A DNA stretch of 64,000 nt from Williamsia limnetica (GCF_003217475.1 NZ_QJSP01000003.1:186001-250000); one strand, 5' to 3'. Numbered from the stretch's first letter, positions 8,295 through 16,936 are shown. A program made the numbers and translations. The notes: generated by a model from the letters alone, not told the origin.

Positions 8295-8499
8295 GTCCTC
8301 CGCTTGCTTTCTGCCATGCGCACCGTTGCGCGCTCTCCGCTGCCGCAACATTTCTCGGCACTGGTGAATACCTTGCTGTGTCGTCCTGAGATGGGGCTGA
8401 GATAGCGCTGTTGGTTTACCCCTCAATTCTCTCACCAGTCACTACGAGCGGAAGGGAGGTCGACTCAACGAATGACCGCAAGCCGCCGGACGCGGGGTG

Positions 8500-10014
8500 T
8501 CACTGCTGCACGACGCGCGGGGCGATCTCCGCCGGCGTCGGCGATCCGGGCAGGCTGATGGTCACCAGGGCGCCACCGAACTCGGATTGTTCGGCCCACA
8601 CCGATCCGCCGTGGCGGATCACCACCTGCCGCACGATCGCCAGGCCGAGCCCTGACCCGGGCATCGACCGTGAGGCGGTGGACCTGTAGAAGCGCTCGAA
8701 GACGAGTTGGCGGTCTTCGGGTGGGATACCGGGGCCGGCGTCTGCGACGGCCAGTTCGGCCCTGCCGGGTTCGACCTGCGTCAGCCGAACCACCACGGGC
8801 TGATTCGGCGGGCTCCACTTCGCGGCGTTGTCCAGCACGTTGAGGACCGCACGCGAGAGTCCGGCGCTTTCACCGAACACGAACCACGGACTGACCTGCA
8901 CCGAGAAGTCGACGTCGCTGCGACGCCGGCGCACCCTCTCGAGACTGCGGTCGACCACTTCGGCCAGATCGATCTCTTCGTGCACCACCTCGGGCGCGTC
9001 TTCGCGGGCGAGGTCCACCAGGTCACCCACGAGGGTCGACAACTCCCCGATCTGCGCCATCACATCCGTCCGCAGCTCGGCCATGTCGGACTCCGGGATC
9101 GGCCGGGCGCCGGGTTCGCTCGACGCGATCAGCAACTCGAGGTTGGTCCGCAGTGAGGTGAGAGGCGTACGCAGCTCGTGTCCGGCGTCGGCCACAAGCC
9201 GGCTCTGCCGGTCTCTCGACTCGGCCAGCGCCCGCAGCATGAGGTTGAAACTTTCGGTGAGCCTTGCCAGTTCGTCGTTGCCGATGACAGGGATGGGGGT
9301 CAGGTCGTCGGTTCTGGCCACCCGTTCCGCGGCTCGGGTCAACCGGGCCACCGGTCGCAGCCCGGCTCGGGCAACCGTCGTCCCTGCCACTGCGGCCAGG
9401 ATGACGCCGCAACCTCCGATGACCCCGAGCACCCACGCCAACCGATGGAGCACCTCGTCGGTGTCGCGCAGGCCCTGCGAGATGATGATGGTGTTGCCAT
9501 CGACGAGTTTGCGCGCCAGCACACGCTGGTTCTTGACGGTGCGCAGCGAATACTCGGCCTTCCCGTCGACGACTTCCTGTTCGGACGCCCCGAAGGGGAC
9601 ACTGCCGAGCTGGAATCCGCGTCCACCGGGCATCACCAGGGCCACCGAGATGTCGGTCGAGTACACCGTGCCGGCGACCAGGGATTCCGGTGAATCGTCG
9701 AGGATCCCGATCTGAGCTATTGCGGTCAGCCCGTTGGCGCGATTGTTGAGCTGGGAGTCGACGTCGGCGTACATGGCGCGATAGACCACCGCGAAGGCAG
9801 CGGCGGCCATCACGGCGACGGCGATACCGACCACGGTCGCGGCGAGGATGGTGATACGCCAGCGCAGCGAGATGACCCGCGTGACCGGGGTGGGCTTACG
9901 CATCTCCCGCGGCACGGGGCCGGGGTCGAGTTGCGTGGGGCGCTGAGGCGTCAGTGTGCCCGGCGCGGACGACTGTTCGGCGGGTGCGGAGGCGTGACGA
10001 TGATAGAAACTCAC
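8500..10014 (-). CDS. mprB: Sensor histidine kinase MprB
   Basis: A 504-residue two-component sensor. A membrane helix near residues 52-74 is followed by an extracytoplasmic sensor region, a second helix near 190, a HAMP linker, the H-box AGHELRTPLTSLR that carries the phosphorylated His, and a HATPase domain with N, G1 (DAGPGIPPED) and G2 (GSGLGLAIVRQ) boxes. The neighbouring mprA, pepD and moaB2 identify it as the MprB orthologue, which senses cell-envelope and SDS-type stress in mycobacteria. It starts 3 bases after the mprA stop, so translation is probably coupled. The N-terminal cytoplasmic tail of about 50 residues is longer than in many relatives. Confidence 0.93.
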   Translation of the reverse strand: MSFYHRHASAPAEQSSAPGTLTPQRPTQLDPGPVPREMRKPTPVTRVISLRWRITILAATVVGIAVAVMAAAAFAVVYRAMYADVDSQLNNRANGLTAIAQIGILDDSPESLVAGTVYSTDISVALVMPGGRGFQLGSVPFGASEQEVVDGKAEYSLRTVKNQRVLARKLVDGNTIIISQGLRDTDEVLHRLAWVLGVIGGCGVILAAVAGTTVARAGLRPVARLTRAAERVARTDDLTPIPVIGNDELARLTESFNLMLRALAESRDRQSRLVADAGHELRTPLTSLRTNLELLIASSEPGARPIPESDMAELRTDVMAQIGELSTLVGDLVDLAREDAPEVVHEEIDLAEVVDRSLERVRRRRSDVDFSVQVSPWFVFGESAGLSRAVLNVLDNAAKWSPPNQPVVVRLTQVEPGRAELAVADAGPGIPPEDRQLVFERFYRSTASRSMPGSGLGLAIVRQVVIRHGGSVWAEQSEFGGALVTISLPGSPTPAEIAPRVVQQ

Positions 10015-10017
10015 GGT

Positions 10018-10704
10018 TTACGGCGGGGTCTCCCGCAAGACGTAGCCCACGCCCCGCACGGTGTGGATCAACCGGATCTCACCTTCGGCCTCGGTCTTGC
10101 GACGCAGATATCCGACGTATACCTCGAGGGCGTTGCCCGACGTCGGGAAGTCGTATCCCCACACCTCCTCGAGGATGCGACTGCGGGTGAGCACCCGCCT
10201 CGGGTTGGCCATCAGCATCTCGAGCAACGCGAATTCGGTGCGGGTCAAGCTGATCGACCGCTCGCCCCGGGTGACGTCGCGGGTCACCGGGTCCATCGTC
10301 AGATCCTCGAACGTCATCGCCTCCGAGTCGGGCAACGGCTCCGCGGTCGCGCGACGCATCAGCGCCCGCAGCCGGGCCAGCAACTCTTCGAGGGCGAAGG
10401 GCTTGGGGAGGTAGTCGTCGGCGCCGGCGTCGAGGCCGGCAACCCGCTCGGACACCGAGTCCCGGGCGGTGAGCACGAGGATGGGCAGATCGTCGCCGGT
10501 GCTGCGGAGTCGACGGCACACTTCGAGTCCGTCCAGCCGCGGCATCATGACGTCGAGAACCACCGCCTCAGGACGATCCGAGGTGATCTTTTCGAGTGCT
10601 TCGACACCGTCGCCCGCGGTGGTCACCGTGTACCCGTTGAACGTCAGGGACCGGCGCAGGGACTCGCGAACGGCACGATCGTCGTCCACAACAAGAATGC
10701 GCAT
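10018..10704 (-). CDS. mprA: Response regulator MprA
   Basis: A 228-residue OmpR-type response regulator. The receiver domain has the acidic pocket (VVDDD, residues 5-9), the phospho-acceptor Asp51 in [12 protein letters not shown], Thr in VLTARD and Lys in LPKPF. The C-terminal winged helix contains [20 protein letters not shown] and YVGYLRRK. It leads the operon mprA-mprB-pepD-moaB2. In M. tuberculosis MprA autoregulates and controls sigB, sigE and pepD. I could not assign an MprA box upstream with confidence. Confidence 0.94.
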   Translation of the reverse strand: MRILVVDDDRAVRESLRRSLTFNGYTVTTAGDGVEALEKITSDRPEAVVLDVMMPRLDGLEVCRRLRSTGDDLPILVLTARDSVSERVAGLDAGADDYLPKPFALEELLARLRALMRRATAEPLPDSEAMTFEDLTMDPVTRDVTRGERSISLTRTEFALLEMLMANPRRVLTRSRILEEVWGYDFPTSGNALEVYVGYLRRKTEAEGEIRLIHTVRGVGYVLRETPP

Positions 10705-10855
10705 GCCAACAGTCTTACGTGCATCACTGAGAGCGCGCTAAGGAACCCCGTACCCGGCGTGTCCGAGATGCCCAATTCTGCGGTTACGCGATGACTTCTG
10801 CGGGTCGATCGAGTCCTACTTCTCAGGAGTGGAACTGTTCCGAATGGAGGTTTCG

Positions 10856-11674
10856 ATGGCTGCTCTCGACGGCAAGGTCGCGTTGATCACCGGGGGTGCA
10901 CGGGGTCAGGGTCGCGCACACGCGGTGACGCTCGCGCGGGCCGGCGCCGACATCGTCGTGTGCGATTCGGTGACCCAGTTCGAGGAAGTCGACTACGACC
11001 TGCCGACGCCTACAGATCTGGAACAGACGGTGCGGGACGTCGAAATACTGGATCGACGTTGCCATTGCGTAGTTGCCGACGTCCGCGATCTGCCTGCCAT
11101 GCACAGCGTTGTCGGGGAAGCTGTAGCGAGGTTCGGGCAGATCGACATCGTCGTCGCCAACGCCGGTATCGCGAGCGCCGCCCCGATCGCCACCATGTCC
11201 GCCGAACGCTGGCAGACGATGATCGACGTGAACTTGACCGGCGTCTTCAACACCTTCCGGGCGGTACTCCCCCATCTCATCGAGCGCGAATCGGGACGGA
11301 TCGTCGCCACGTCATCGTCGGTCGCTCCCACAGGGGCCACCAACTCCGGGCACTACGCCGCGGCCAAAGCGGGAGTCCTCGCACTGGTGAAGTCGGTGGC
11401 GTTCGAGGTCGCGCAGCACGGGATCACTGTGCACGCGATCATGCCCGCCGGGGTGAACACCCAGATGATCCACAACCCGACGACCTATCAGATGATCCGG
11501 CCCGACGTGGAAAACCCGACCCGAGACGACGTCGAGGAGATGTTCCGTCAGGGTCGACCTCGGCCGGGGTTGCTGGAACCGGCGGATGTGGCCGATGCTG
11601 TGCTGTTCTTGGTGTCCGGACAGGGACGCTTGCAGTCAGGTGAAGCCATGCTGCTCAACAACGGGATGAACTGA
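10856..11674 (+). CDS. Mycofactocin-type SDR family oxidoreductase
   Basis: A 272-residue short-chain dehydrogenase/reductase. The cofactor site is [16 protein letters not shown] near residues 12-27, the motif typical of mycofactocin-coupled SDRs, followed by the family insert [21 protein letters not shown], the catalytic Ser in ATSSS and Y-x3-K (YAAAK) are present. These enzymes keep a tightly bound nicotinamide that is thought to be re-oxidised by mycofactocin rather than exchanged. The ATG at 10856 was chosen for its GGAGG six bases upstream; an earlier in-frame ATG at 10829 lacks such a site. No other mycofactocin gene is in the window. The alcohol substrate is unknown. Confidence 0.85.
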   Translation: MAALDGKVALITGGARGQGRAHAVTLARAGADIVVCDSVTQFEEVDYDLPTPTDLEQTVRDVEILDRRCHCVVADVRDLPAMHSVVGEAVARFGQIDIVVANAGIASAAPIATMSAERWQTMIDVNLTGVFNTFRAVLPHLIERESGRIVATSSSVAPTGATNSGHYAAAKAGVLALVKSVAFEVAQHGITVHAIMPAGVNTQMIHNPTTYQMIRPDVENPTRDDVEEMFRQGRPRPGLLEPADVADAVLFLVSGQGRLQSGEAMLLNNGMN

Positions 11675-11684
11675 CCCGGGTTTC

Positions 11685-12308
11685 TCAGCGAGCGCCAAAC
11701 GACTCCCGGTGCACGACGTCGTCGAGTGAGCGTCGGTCTCGCCATCCGAACCGTTCCAGATCAGGAACGGACTGCAATTCGCTGACCGGCCCCAGACACA
11801 ACCACGCCACCACCTCGATGCCATCTGGGATGTTGATCAGCTCCCGCAGAAAGGGTTCGGTGTAGAACGACACCCACCCGACCCCGAGACCCTCAGCGGT
11901 GGCCGCGAGCCACAGATTCTGGATGGCCAGCCCCACCGACAACCGTCCGGTCTCGTCGATCGTGTGACGGCCGAGGATGTGCCGTCCACCGCGTGCCCGG
12001 TCATAGGTCACCACCACGCCGGTGCCCGAACTCTCGATTCCTTGGACGTTGATCGGCTTGAAGGTGTCGGCCCGATCAGCGGGCAACGACTCAGCGAACT
12101 TCTCGCGCCGCTGCGCCACATGATCGGCAAAGCGCCGCAGAACATCCCGATCCTGGACGATCACGAAGTTCCAGGGCTGGGTGTTGCCGACGCTGGGCGC
12201 CGCATGAGCGGCGGCAAGGATGCGCCGTAGCTGCTCGTCGGTGACGACGTTCCCCGTGAACTCGTTACGTACGTCGCGGCGCGCGGCGATGGCTTCATAG
12301 ACATCCAT
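11685..12308 (-). CDS. bluB: 5,6-dimethylbenzimidazole synthase BluB
   Basis: A 207-residue flavin-destructase/nitroreductase-fold protein. It begins MDVYEAIAARRDVRNEF, with the RRDVR signature of BluB, and has SVGNTQPWNFVIV and GLGVGWVSFY, which line the flavin pocket. BluB cleaves reduced FMN with oxygen to make the lower ligand of vitamin B12. The start was placed at the ATG after GAGGG; the longer open frame upstream overlaps the next gene and is not protein-like. No other cobalamin gene is adjacent. It converges on the SDR gene with only about 10 bases between the stops. Confidence 0.85.
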   Translation of the reverse strand: MDVYEAIAARRDVRNEFTGNVVTDEQLRRILAAAHAAPSVGNTQPWNFVIVQDRDVLRRFADHVAQRREKFAESLPADRADTFKPINVQGIESSGTGVVVTYDRARGGRHILGRHTIDETGRLSVGLAIQNLWLAATAEGLGVGWVSFYTEPFLRELINIPDGIEVVAWLCLGPVSELQSVPDLERFGWRDRRSLDDVVHRESFGAR

Positions 12309-12328
12309 CAGGCGACCCTCCACCACAT

Positions 12329-12952
12329 CTACCGCCGACCGAGCGAGCGCTGCGGTGCAGTCGGCAGTTTCCACTTCCACTGCAGACTCGCCAGTCGCAG
12401 CCCGGTCGCAAAGATCCCGCCCACCACGAGTCCGGTCCAGTCGGGCCAGCCGACGCCGTCGACGATCACCACGGCCAGCGCCCCGCACATAGCCGGAACC
12501 GCGTACAGATCGGCCGGCCGAAGCAGCAGCGGCACCTCACCGGCAAGAACATCACGGATGACGCCACCGCCGACAGCGGTGGTGATGCCGATCAGGACGG
12601 CGGCGATCGCACTCGACGAATGCTCGAGGGCGAGCAACGCACCGGAGACCGCGAAGACCCCCATGCCGATGGCATCGAGGAAAAGTACCGCCGGGTAGAG
12701 CCGCTTGAACGCCGGGTGCAAGAAGAACGTGAGGAGGCCGGAGACCACAGCGATGGTCAGGTTCGGCCAGTGCTGGACAGATGTCGGCGGGGTGATGCCG
12801 AGCAGGAGATCGCGGACGATGCCGCCGCCGACGCCGGTGGCTGCACCCATCGAGAGGATTCCCCAGAGATCGAAGTCCTTGCGGACCCCGACGAGGGCGC
12901 CCGAGCAGGCGAAGACGGCGATGCCGGCGAAATTGAGGACGTCTTGCAGCAC
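12329..12952 (-). CDS. TRIC-type (UPF0126) cation channel protein
   Basis: A 207-residue membrane protein with seven predicted helices in two homologous halves. Each half carries the GGG-x2-RD signature: GVGGGIVRDLLLG near residue 40 and AVGGGVIRDVLAG near residue 126. Bacterial members form trimeric monovalent-cation (potassium) channels like the animal TRIC channels; older annotations give glycine transport. The start is a GTG with GGAGG five bases upstream. It lies 20 bases before bluB on the same strand, so the two may be co-transcribed, although no functional link is known. Confidence 0.85.
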   Translation of the reverse strand: MLQDVLNFAGIAVFACSGALVGVRKDFDLWGILSMGAATGVGGGIVRDLLLGITPPTSVQHWPNLTIAVVSGLLTFFLHPAFKRLYPAVLFLDAIGMGVFAVSGALLALEHSSSAIAAVLIGITTAVGGGVIRDVLAGEVPLLLRPADLYAVPAMCGALAVVIVDGVGWPDWTGLVVGGIFATGLRLASLQWKWKLPTAPQRSLGRR

Positions 12953-13043
12953 CGCGGCCTCCTGTCTGTCCGATCACCCCGAGAGCGCACATCACCCCGA
13001 GACCACACGTCTGCCCTGAGAGAGCGTCCCCGGGCACAACAAA

Positions 13044-13070
13044 AGACTGACCGTCGGTGACGATCAGTCT
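13044..13070 (-). terminator. Terminator of the mrf-rpmE2-rpmF2 operon
   Basis: An imperfect hairpin, AGACTGA...TCAGTCT, with an inner GTC/GAC pairing. On the minus strand it is followed by TTTTGTTG. It lies 30 bases past the L32 stop. Confidence 0.8.
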
Positions 13071-13100
13071 CTGTTGAGAATTACTGGAAGGGCTGAGGCC

Positions 13101-13274
13101 CTAGCGCCGATCGAGATCGACGATGCCGAGCTTGACGGCCTTGACCAGACGACGCGGCACGCGATGTGCAACACCGCCGACCTTGACCTCTTGCAAAGCC
13201 GGGTTCTCAGCTTTCCACTGCGAACGGCGGCTACGAGTATTCGACCGCGACATCCGGCGCTTCGGTACAGCCAT
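13101..13274 (-). CDS. rpmF2: Ribosomal protein bL32, zinc-independent paralogue
   Basis: A 57-residue protein starting [21 protein letters not shown], the standard L32 N-terminus, but with no cysteine anywhere, so the usual zinc ribbon is absent. It is the last gene of the minus-strand arm, 24 bases after L31 and followed by a terminator. Cysteine-free (C-minus) paralogues replace zinc-binding ribosomal proteins when zinc is scarce, releasing zinc from ribosomes. The gene is too short to be noticed by many gene finders. Identity is clear from sequence; the paralogue numbering is mine, and the housekeeping copy is not in the window. Confidence 0.92.
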   Translation of the reverse strand: MAVPKRRMSRSNTRSRRSQWKAENPALQEVKVGGVAHRVPRRLVKAVKLGIVDLDRR

Positions 13275-13298
13275 GATTCAGCCCTTCATTTCTTTCGT

Positions 13299-13565
13299 TT
13301 ACGTTCCGGGGGTTGTGCGTGTCCGCTTGCCGTAGCGGCGCTCGAACTTCTGCACTCGTCCTGCGGTGTCCAGTACCCGCTGCGCCCCGGTCCAGAAGGG
13401 GTGCGAGTCGGACGTGACATCGACAACCACTAGAGGGTACCGGTTACCGTCCTCCCAATCCAAAAAGGCCTCGGAAGTGAGCGTCGACCGGGTGAGGAAC
13501 GCCTTGCCCGTGGACGCGTCCTTGAAGATGACCGGCTGGTAGTCGGGATGGATGTTTGCCTTCAT
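13299..13565 (-). CDS. rpmE2: Ribosomal protein bL31 type B
   Basis: An 88-residue protein with the type-B L31 signature: [16 protein letters not shown] at the N-terminus and [13 protein letters not shown] near residue 55, without the CxxC of zinc-binding type-A L31. The ATG overlaps the stop of the upstream MRF gene by four bases (ATGA), so translation is coupled. Type-B L31 is normally made under zinc limitation by loss of Zur repression, which matches the rest of the island. Confidence 0.94.
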   Translation of the reverse strand: MKANIHPDYQPVIFKDASTGKAFLTRSTLTSEAFLDWEDGNRYPLVVVDVTSDSHPFWTGAQRVLDTAGRVQKFERRYGKRTRTTPGT

Positions 13566-14926
13566 GACTTGTCCTCTCTTTCCGGGTTCTGCCCGGGGTT
13601 GTCAGGCTTTGGACCAGCCAAATCCTGTACTTCTAGGAACCATTCGGAGGGTGGTTCTGTTCCCTCGAGAAGGGCTCGTTCGTCGAGCATGTCGTCACAC
13701 GGATCGGCGTGGGTGACGCCGAACGGATCGGATAATCCGTGCCAGCCCGATTGGCCCGCAGCGAGCTCATCGTCGGTCAGCACGGCGGACGCAAGGGTCC
13801 GCCGGATGTGGCCCGGGTCTGCCTCCACCGAGACCGCGACGATCGAACTGCTGCGATCGCCGTAGAGCGGATCCCACCGCAACGACGCCATCGCGAGCCG
13901 CTCGGGATCGACCTGGGCGACCTGATCGTCGGTCATCGCGGCAATCCAGGTACCACCGGTGGCGATCCGCAGACCTCCGCCCGCACTCTCGAGCCAGAGG
14001 GCTTCGTCGGGCTGGGTCGCCAGCCACAGTCGGCCCCGAGCCGCCACCACTCCGTCGAGCAGGACGTCGATGGCGTCGTGCAGCCGCTCGGGATGAAACG
14101 GGCGATCGGTTTCGAACTCCACCACGTGCACCCCGCAGTCCGGGGTCAGCGGTGGCTGTCCGCGGAGCAACGGGTCATGCGGGCCGGTGATGGCACCGCG
14201 GCGCGCTCCTGCCGGAATCGACGTCAGGAGGTTGCGCATGATCGTCGGTCCGAGCTGACGCTGCGGTAGCTCCATGATGATCGGCGCAGTCGGGTTGAGT
14301 CGCTTGAGGACGGCGAACAACTTCGCCCCCGACCACCCGTTCGCAGCCTGGCCGTGCACCACCAAAGCGTCCGCGAAGCCGACATGGCCGACCGCGAGCT
14401 GCGCGACCGTACGTTCATCGCCTTCGGGACCTCTTGGATCTTCGTCGAGCACCGTGTCTCCAGTCGCGTCCTCGAGCCAGGTGCCCTCGTGGATGCACCC
14501 GATGACGGCGTCGATCTGGACGTCGAGGCCGGCGGGGCCGTCCACCTGCCCGGGAACGTCCGCGACGACGACGTTGGAGATGGCCCACGAGAGCGGTTCG
14601 GGTTCCAGCGCGGGGTCGAGGGCGAGCACGATGCGGTCGACGTTGCCACGCCGGTGCAGCGCTCGGAGCAACGGCAGCACGTCCTCGCGCATGGCGCAGG
14701 ACAAACATCCATGGTCCAGGGCGCTTTGGGTTGTCCGTGAATCTGTTTCACCACTGAAGTCGGTGGTCGACACCGTTCGGACGATCGTTCCCGCCCCGAC
14801 GAGCGACAGGTCGTGATGGACCACCGCGGTACCGGGCACCGCGAGGGCCTCTGCGCTGCGGATGGTTGCCCCGCGATCGAAACCGGTGACGATCACCAGC
14901 GGGGTCTTGTTGACCAGGCGGGCCAC
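13562..14926 (-). CDS. mrf: MRF: CobW/COG0523-like ribosome-hibernation recruiting protein
   Basis: A 454-residue CobW/COG0523-like protein encoded with C-minus ribosomal genes, the position of mycobacterial MRF, which brings the hibernation factor Mpy to the ribosome in zinc starvation. The N-terminal P-loop position reads [12 protein letters not shown] (residues 13-24) and lacks the GK[S/T] of real GTPases. The metal motif CxCC is reduced to CLSC (Cys74 and Cys77). The CobW C-terminal region, with [11 protein letters not shown] and [17 protein letters not shown], is present. The start is a GTG at 14926, because GGAG lies 8 bases upstream; a GTG at 14935 is too close to that site. Promoter and Zur-like box are shared with the divergent rpmB2 operon. 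A degenerate P-loop may be normal for MRF (recollection). Confidence 0.85.
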   Translation of the reverse strand: MARLVNKTPLVIVTGFDRGATIRSAEALAVPGTAVVHHDLSLVGAGTIVRTVSTTDFSGETDSRTTQSALDHGCLSCAMREDVLPLLRALHRRGNVDRIVLALDPALEPEPLSWAISNVVVADVPGQVDGPAGLDVQIDAVIGCIHEGTWLEDATGDTVLDEDPRGPEGDERTVAQLAVGHVGFADALVVHGQAANGWSGAKLFAVLKRLNPTAPIIMELPQRQLGPTIMRNLLTSIPAGARRGAITGPHDPLLRGQPPLTPDCGVHVVEFETDRPFHPERLHDAIDVLLDGVVAARGRLWLATQPDEALWLESAGGGLRIATGGTWIAAMTDDQVAQVDPERLAMASLRWDPLYGDRSSSIVAVSVEADPGHIRRTLASAVLTDDELAAGQSGWHGLSDPFGVTHADPCDDMLDERALLEGTEPPSEWFLEVQDLAGPKPDNPGQNPEREDKS

Positions 14927-14941
14927 TGAACACACTCCTAT

Positions 14942-14956
14942 CGGGAATCGTTTTCA
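14942..14956. promoter_or_regulatory. Zur-like operator between the two ribosomal-protein arms
   Basis: The plus strand CGGGAATCGTTTTCA matches the Zur palindrome TGAAAATCATTTTCA at 11 of 15 positions, with one half nearly perfect. It lies 16 bases upstream of the mrf start and about 80 bases before rpmB2. Control of such islands by Zur is established in mycobacteria; this exact site is inferred. Confidence 0.6.
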
Positions 14957-15033
14957 TTTGCTGTGTGTTGAAGGTACAGTCCAACTCGTCGGTTGTCGAC
15001 AACCATTCCCATTAAGCAAACGAGGAGGGCCCG

Positions 15034-15270
15034 ATGTCCACGCACTGCCAGGTCACCGGCCGCAAACCCGGCTTCGGCAAGCAGGTGTCGCATTCACACG
15101 TGCGCACCAGTCGCCGCTGGAATCCCAACATCCAGCGCCGTCGCTACTACCTGCCCAGCGAACACCGGACCATCACCCTGACGGTCTCGGCGAAGGGCAT
15201 CAAGACGATCGACCGCATCGGCATCGAGGCCGCGGTCGCCAAGATTCGCGCGCAAGGAGAGAAGATCTAG
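15034..15270 (+). CDS. rpmB2: Ribosomal protein bL28, zinc-independent paralogue
   Basis: A 78-residue L28: [20 protein letters not shown], with the GFG and [14 protein letters not shown] core. The first CxxC of zinc-binding L28 is broken (C-Q-V-T) and the second Cys pair is missing, so no zinc site can form. GAGGAGGG lies six bases upstream of the ATG. It leads the plus-strand operon rpmB2-rpmG2-rpsN2-rpsR2, an order shared with the M. tuberculosis Rv2055c-Rv2058c cluster. Confidence 0.94.
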   Translation: MSTHCQVTGRKPGFGKQVSHSHVRTSRRWNPNIQRRRYYLPSEHRTITLTVSAKGIKTIDRIGIEAAVAKIRAQGEKI

Positions 15271-15435
15271 ATGGCACGCAACGAAATTCGCCCGATCATC
15301 AAACTGAAGTCGACCGCGGGCACGGGGTACACCTACGTCACCCGTAAGAACCGGCGCAACGATCCGGACCGGATGGTGCTGCGCAAGTTCGACCCACGCG
15401 CCCGCCGGCACGTCGACTTCCGCGAGGAGCGCTGA
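15271..15435 (+). CDS. rpmG2: Ribosomal protein bL33, zinc-independent paralogue
   Basis: A 54-residue protein: [20 protein letters not shown], followed by the [14 protein letters not shown] core of L33 and the ending [10 protein letters not shown]. The four cysteines of zinc-binding L33 are absent. It starts on the base right after the rpmB2 stop, and its own stop overlaps the rpsN2 ATG by one base (TGATG), so the three genes are translationally coupled. Confidence 0.94.
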   Translation: MARNEIRPIIKLKSTAGTGYTYVTRKNRRNDPDRMVLRKFDPRARRHVDFREER

Positions 15436-15740
15436 TGGCCAAGAAGTCCAAGATCGAGAAGAACGAGCAGCGCAAGCTGATCGTCGCGCGGTACGCCGAG
15501 CGTCGTGCGGCCCTCAAAGAGACCATTCGCAGCCAGAAGTCGTCCGATGACCAGCGTGCCGAGGCGCAACTCGCCTTGCAACGACTCCCCCGCGATTCGA
15601 GTGCCACCCGCATCCGCAACCGCGACGCGGTCGACGGGCGCCCGCGCGGTTACGTCGGCAAAGTCGGCCTCTCCCGTATCCGGCTGCGCCAGATGGCACA
15701 CAACGGCGAGCTCCCCGGCATCACCAAATCAAGCTGGTGA
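15435..15740 (+). CDS. rpsN2: Ribosomal protein uS14, zinc-independent paralogue
   Basis: A 101-residue S14 of the long, zinc-free type: [14 protein letters not shown] at the start and [20 protein letters not shown] near residue 63, where the short zinc type would have a CxxC. The C-terminal [18 protein letters not shown] is the standard S14 end. It is the third gene of the operon, with a 50-base gap before rpsR2. Confidence 0.94.
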   Translation: MAKKSKIEKNEQRKLIVARYAERRAALKETIRSQKSSDDQRAEAQLALQRLPRDSSATRIRNRDAVDGRPRGYVGKVGLSRIRLRQMAHNGELPGITKSSW

Positions 15741-15790
15741 CAACAGCGTTCACCTCCTGACAACTTCGACCAACACAGAGGGACATCATC

Positions 15791-16036
15791 ATGGCCAGGC
15801 GCCCTGCCAAACCCGACCTCCCGGCCAAGCGCAAGCGCAACATGCTGCTCACGGCCGGCGTCACCACCGTCGACTACAAGGACACCGCGCCCCTTCGCCA
15901 GTTCTTGTCCGATCGCGGCAAGATTCGTAGCCGTTCGATCACCGGACTCGACCCGCAACAGCAACGGCAGGTCGCCACCGCCATCCGCAACGCCCGCGAG
16001 ATGGCGCTACTGCCCTACCCCGGCTCGTCCCGATAG
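15791..16036 (+). CDS. rpsR2: Ribosomal protein uS18, paralogue 2
   Basis: An 81-residue S18 with the typical core [27 protein letters not shown] and the end ARNARE-like [10 protein letters not shown]. Its N-terminus, [20 protein letters not shown], lacks the Cys residues of the zinc-associated S18. An AGAGGGAC ribosome site precedes it. It closes the zinc-starvation operon. Immediately downstream is a 36-base perfect palindrome that could end transcription but has no T-run. Confidence 0.93.
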   Translation: MARRPAKPDLPAKRKRNMLLTAGVTTVDYKDTAPLRQFLSDRGKIRSRSITGLDPQQQRQVATAIRNAREMALLPYPGSSR

Positions 16037-16043
16037 TCGCAAC

Positions 16044-16079
16044 GGATCGCTTTCCACTTGCATAAGTGGAAAGCGATCC
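16044..16079. promoter_or_regulatory. 36-base perfect palindrome
   Basis: Two 16-base arms (GGATCGCTTTCCACTT and its exact complement) flank a GCAT loop. It lies between rpsR2 and the membrane-protein gene, just upstream of a TAAACT element. It may be an operator for the winged-helix regulator encoded two genes on, a terminator for rpsR2, or both. Confidence 0.7.
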
Positions 16080-16083
16080 ATAA

Positions 16084-16102
16084 ACTTTCCAACATGGAAA
16101 GT
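16084..16102. promoter_or_regulatory. Second palindrome spanning the start codon
   Basis: ACTTTCC-AACAT-GGAAAGT overlaps the ATG at 16094. It repeats the CTTTCCA / TGGAAAG half-sites of the larger palindrome with shorter spacing, which suggests a second, weaker site for the same binding protein. TAAACT at 16081-16086 may be a -10 element giving a leaderless transcript. Confidence 0.55.
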
Positions 16103-16558
16103 GATGAGGCACGCAAGCTGCTGCGGGTGGCCGAGCGAGCAGAAGCCGCCCCGTACCTCGACTATCCACCGACGCCCTGGTGGTACTACCCGGCGATCGG
16201 TGCCTGGGCGGCGGGAATGATCGGCGCGTTCGCCTGGTGGCGCGAGAGCATTCCGCTCTTCGTCGGAACGCTCACAGTCCTGATCGTCCTCGAAATCGCA
16301 TTCATCAACTGGATGCAACGCCGCCACGGCTCTTTGCCGCAACCCGGCCGCGGGCGACCACCTGCAGAGATCGGCGTCCTATGGCGCAGATACTTCATGG
16401 CGCTACCCGCGATTGCGGGGCTGGTCGCGGTGTCGTGGTGGCTGGGTGGGGTCGCGACGGCTGCCGCAGTGGCTTTTGTACTGGTCACCGGCGGATTGGT
16501 GATCTACGAAAAACGATACGAACTCGCCGCGGAGGCGACCCGAGCCCGGCTCTCATGA
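16094..16558 (+). CDS. Small membrane protein paired with a winged-helix regulator
   Basis: A 154-residue protein with a short charged N-terminus (MESDEARKLLRVAERAEA), four hydrophobic helices (about residues 30-46, 50-70, 98-114 and 115-132) and a charged tail. I do not recognise a named family beyond actinobacterial multi-helix membrane proteins that are often encoded beside small winged-helix regulators. The ATG was chosen over an upstream one because the region before it is palindromic operator DNA and a -10-like element lies about 8 bases upstream, consistent with a leaderless transcript. The regulator follows 13 bases later. The role is unknown; a stress-inducible membrane protein is a guess. 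Confidence 0.7.
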   Translation: MESDEARKLLRVAERAEAAPYLDYPPTPWWYYPAIGAWAAGMIGAFAWWRESIPLFVGTLTVLIVLEIAFINWMQRRHGSLPQPGRGRPPAEIGVLWRRYFMALPAIAGLVAVSWWLGGVATAAAVAFVLVTGGLVIYEKRYELAAEATRARLS

Positions 16559-16571
16559 TGGCCCAGCGCTC

Positions 16572-16859
16572 ATGATCGAAGGTCTCGATCCAGTCATCCA
16601 CGCCCCGAAACGATTGGCGGCCATGGCCATTCTCGTCAACAGTTCGTCGACATCGTTCCGATTTCTCAAAGAACATCTGGGCCTGACCGATTCTGATCTC
16701 TCGAAACAGATGTCGGCTTTGGAGTCGGCGGGGTACGTCCGCGCGTCGAAAGAAGGCCTCGGACGAGGCAGCAGCACCACCTACCGGGTCACCACCACCG
16801 GACGGCGGGCGTACGAGGCACACTCGAACGCCCTCCGCACCCTGCTCGACCCCCGATGA
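16572..16859 (+). CDS. Winged-helix transcriptional regulator
   Basis: A 95-residue single-domain DNA-binding protein: an AAMAILVNSSSTSFRFLKEHLGL helical start, the recognition helix around DSDLSKQMSALESAGYV, and a wing with GRGSSTTYRVTTTGRRAYE. This is the compact MarR/ArsR-like winged-helix family without an obvious ligand domain. It forms an apparent two-gene operon with the membrane protein and probably represses it through the CTTTCCA/TGGAAAG palindromes. Its stop codon lies inside the left arm of a 71-base dispersed repeat. Confidence 0.8.
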   Translation: MIEGLDPVIHAPKRLAAMAILVNSSSTSFRFLKEHLGLTDSDLSKQMSALESAGYVRASKEGLGRGSSTTYRVTTTGRRAYEAHSNALRTLLDPR

Positions 16860-16920
16860 TGGGTCGTTCTGGCGAACAAAACGCCAGGTGGGACCCGCCA
16901 AAACAACCCATCATCGGGGG
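16850..16920. repeat. Dispersed palindromic element, family 1, copy a
   Basis: Arms of 25 bases (16850-16874 and 16896-16920; 23 of 25 pair) surround a GC-rich centre with ACGCCAGGTGGG. The inner 37 bases (16867-16903) match, in inverted orientation, 31 of 37 bases of 31521-31557. It overlaps the end of the winged-helix gene and precedes the AEC carrier by 16 bases. Confidence 0.8.
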
Positions 16921-16936
16921 TACCTAGACTGCTGAG

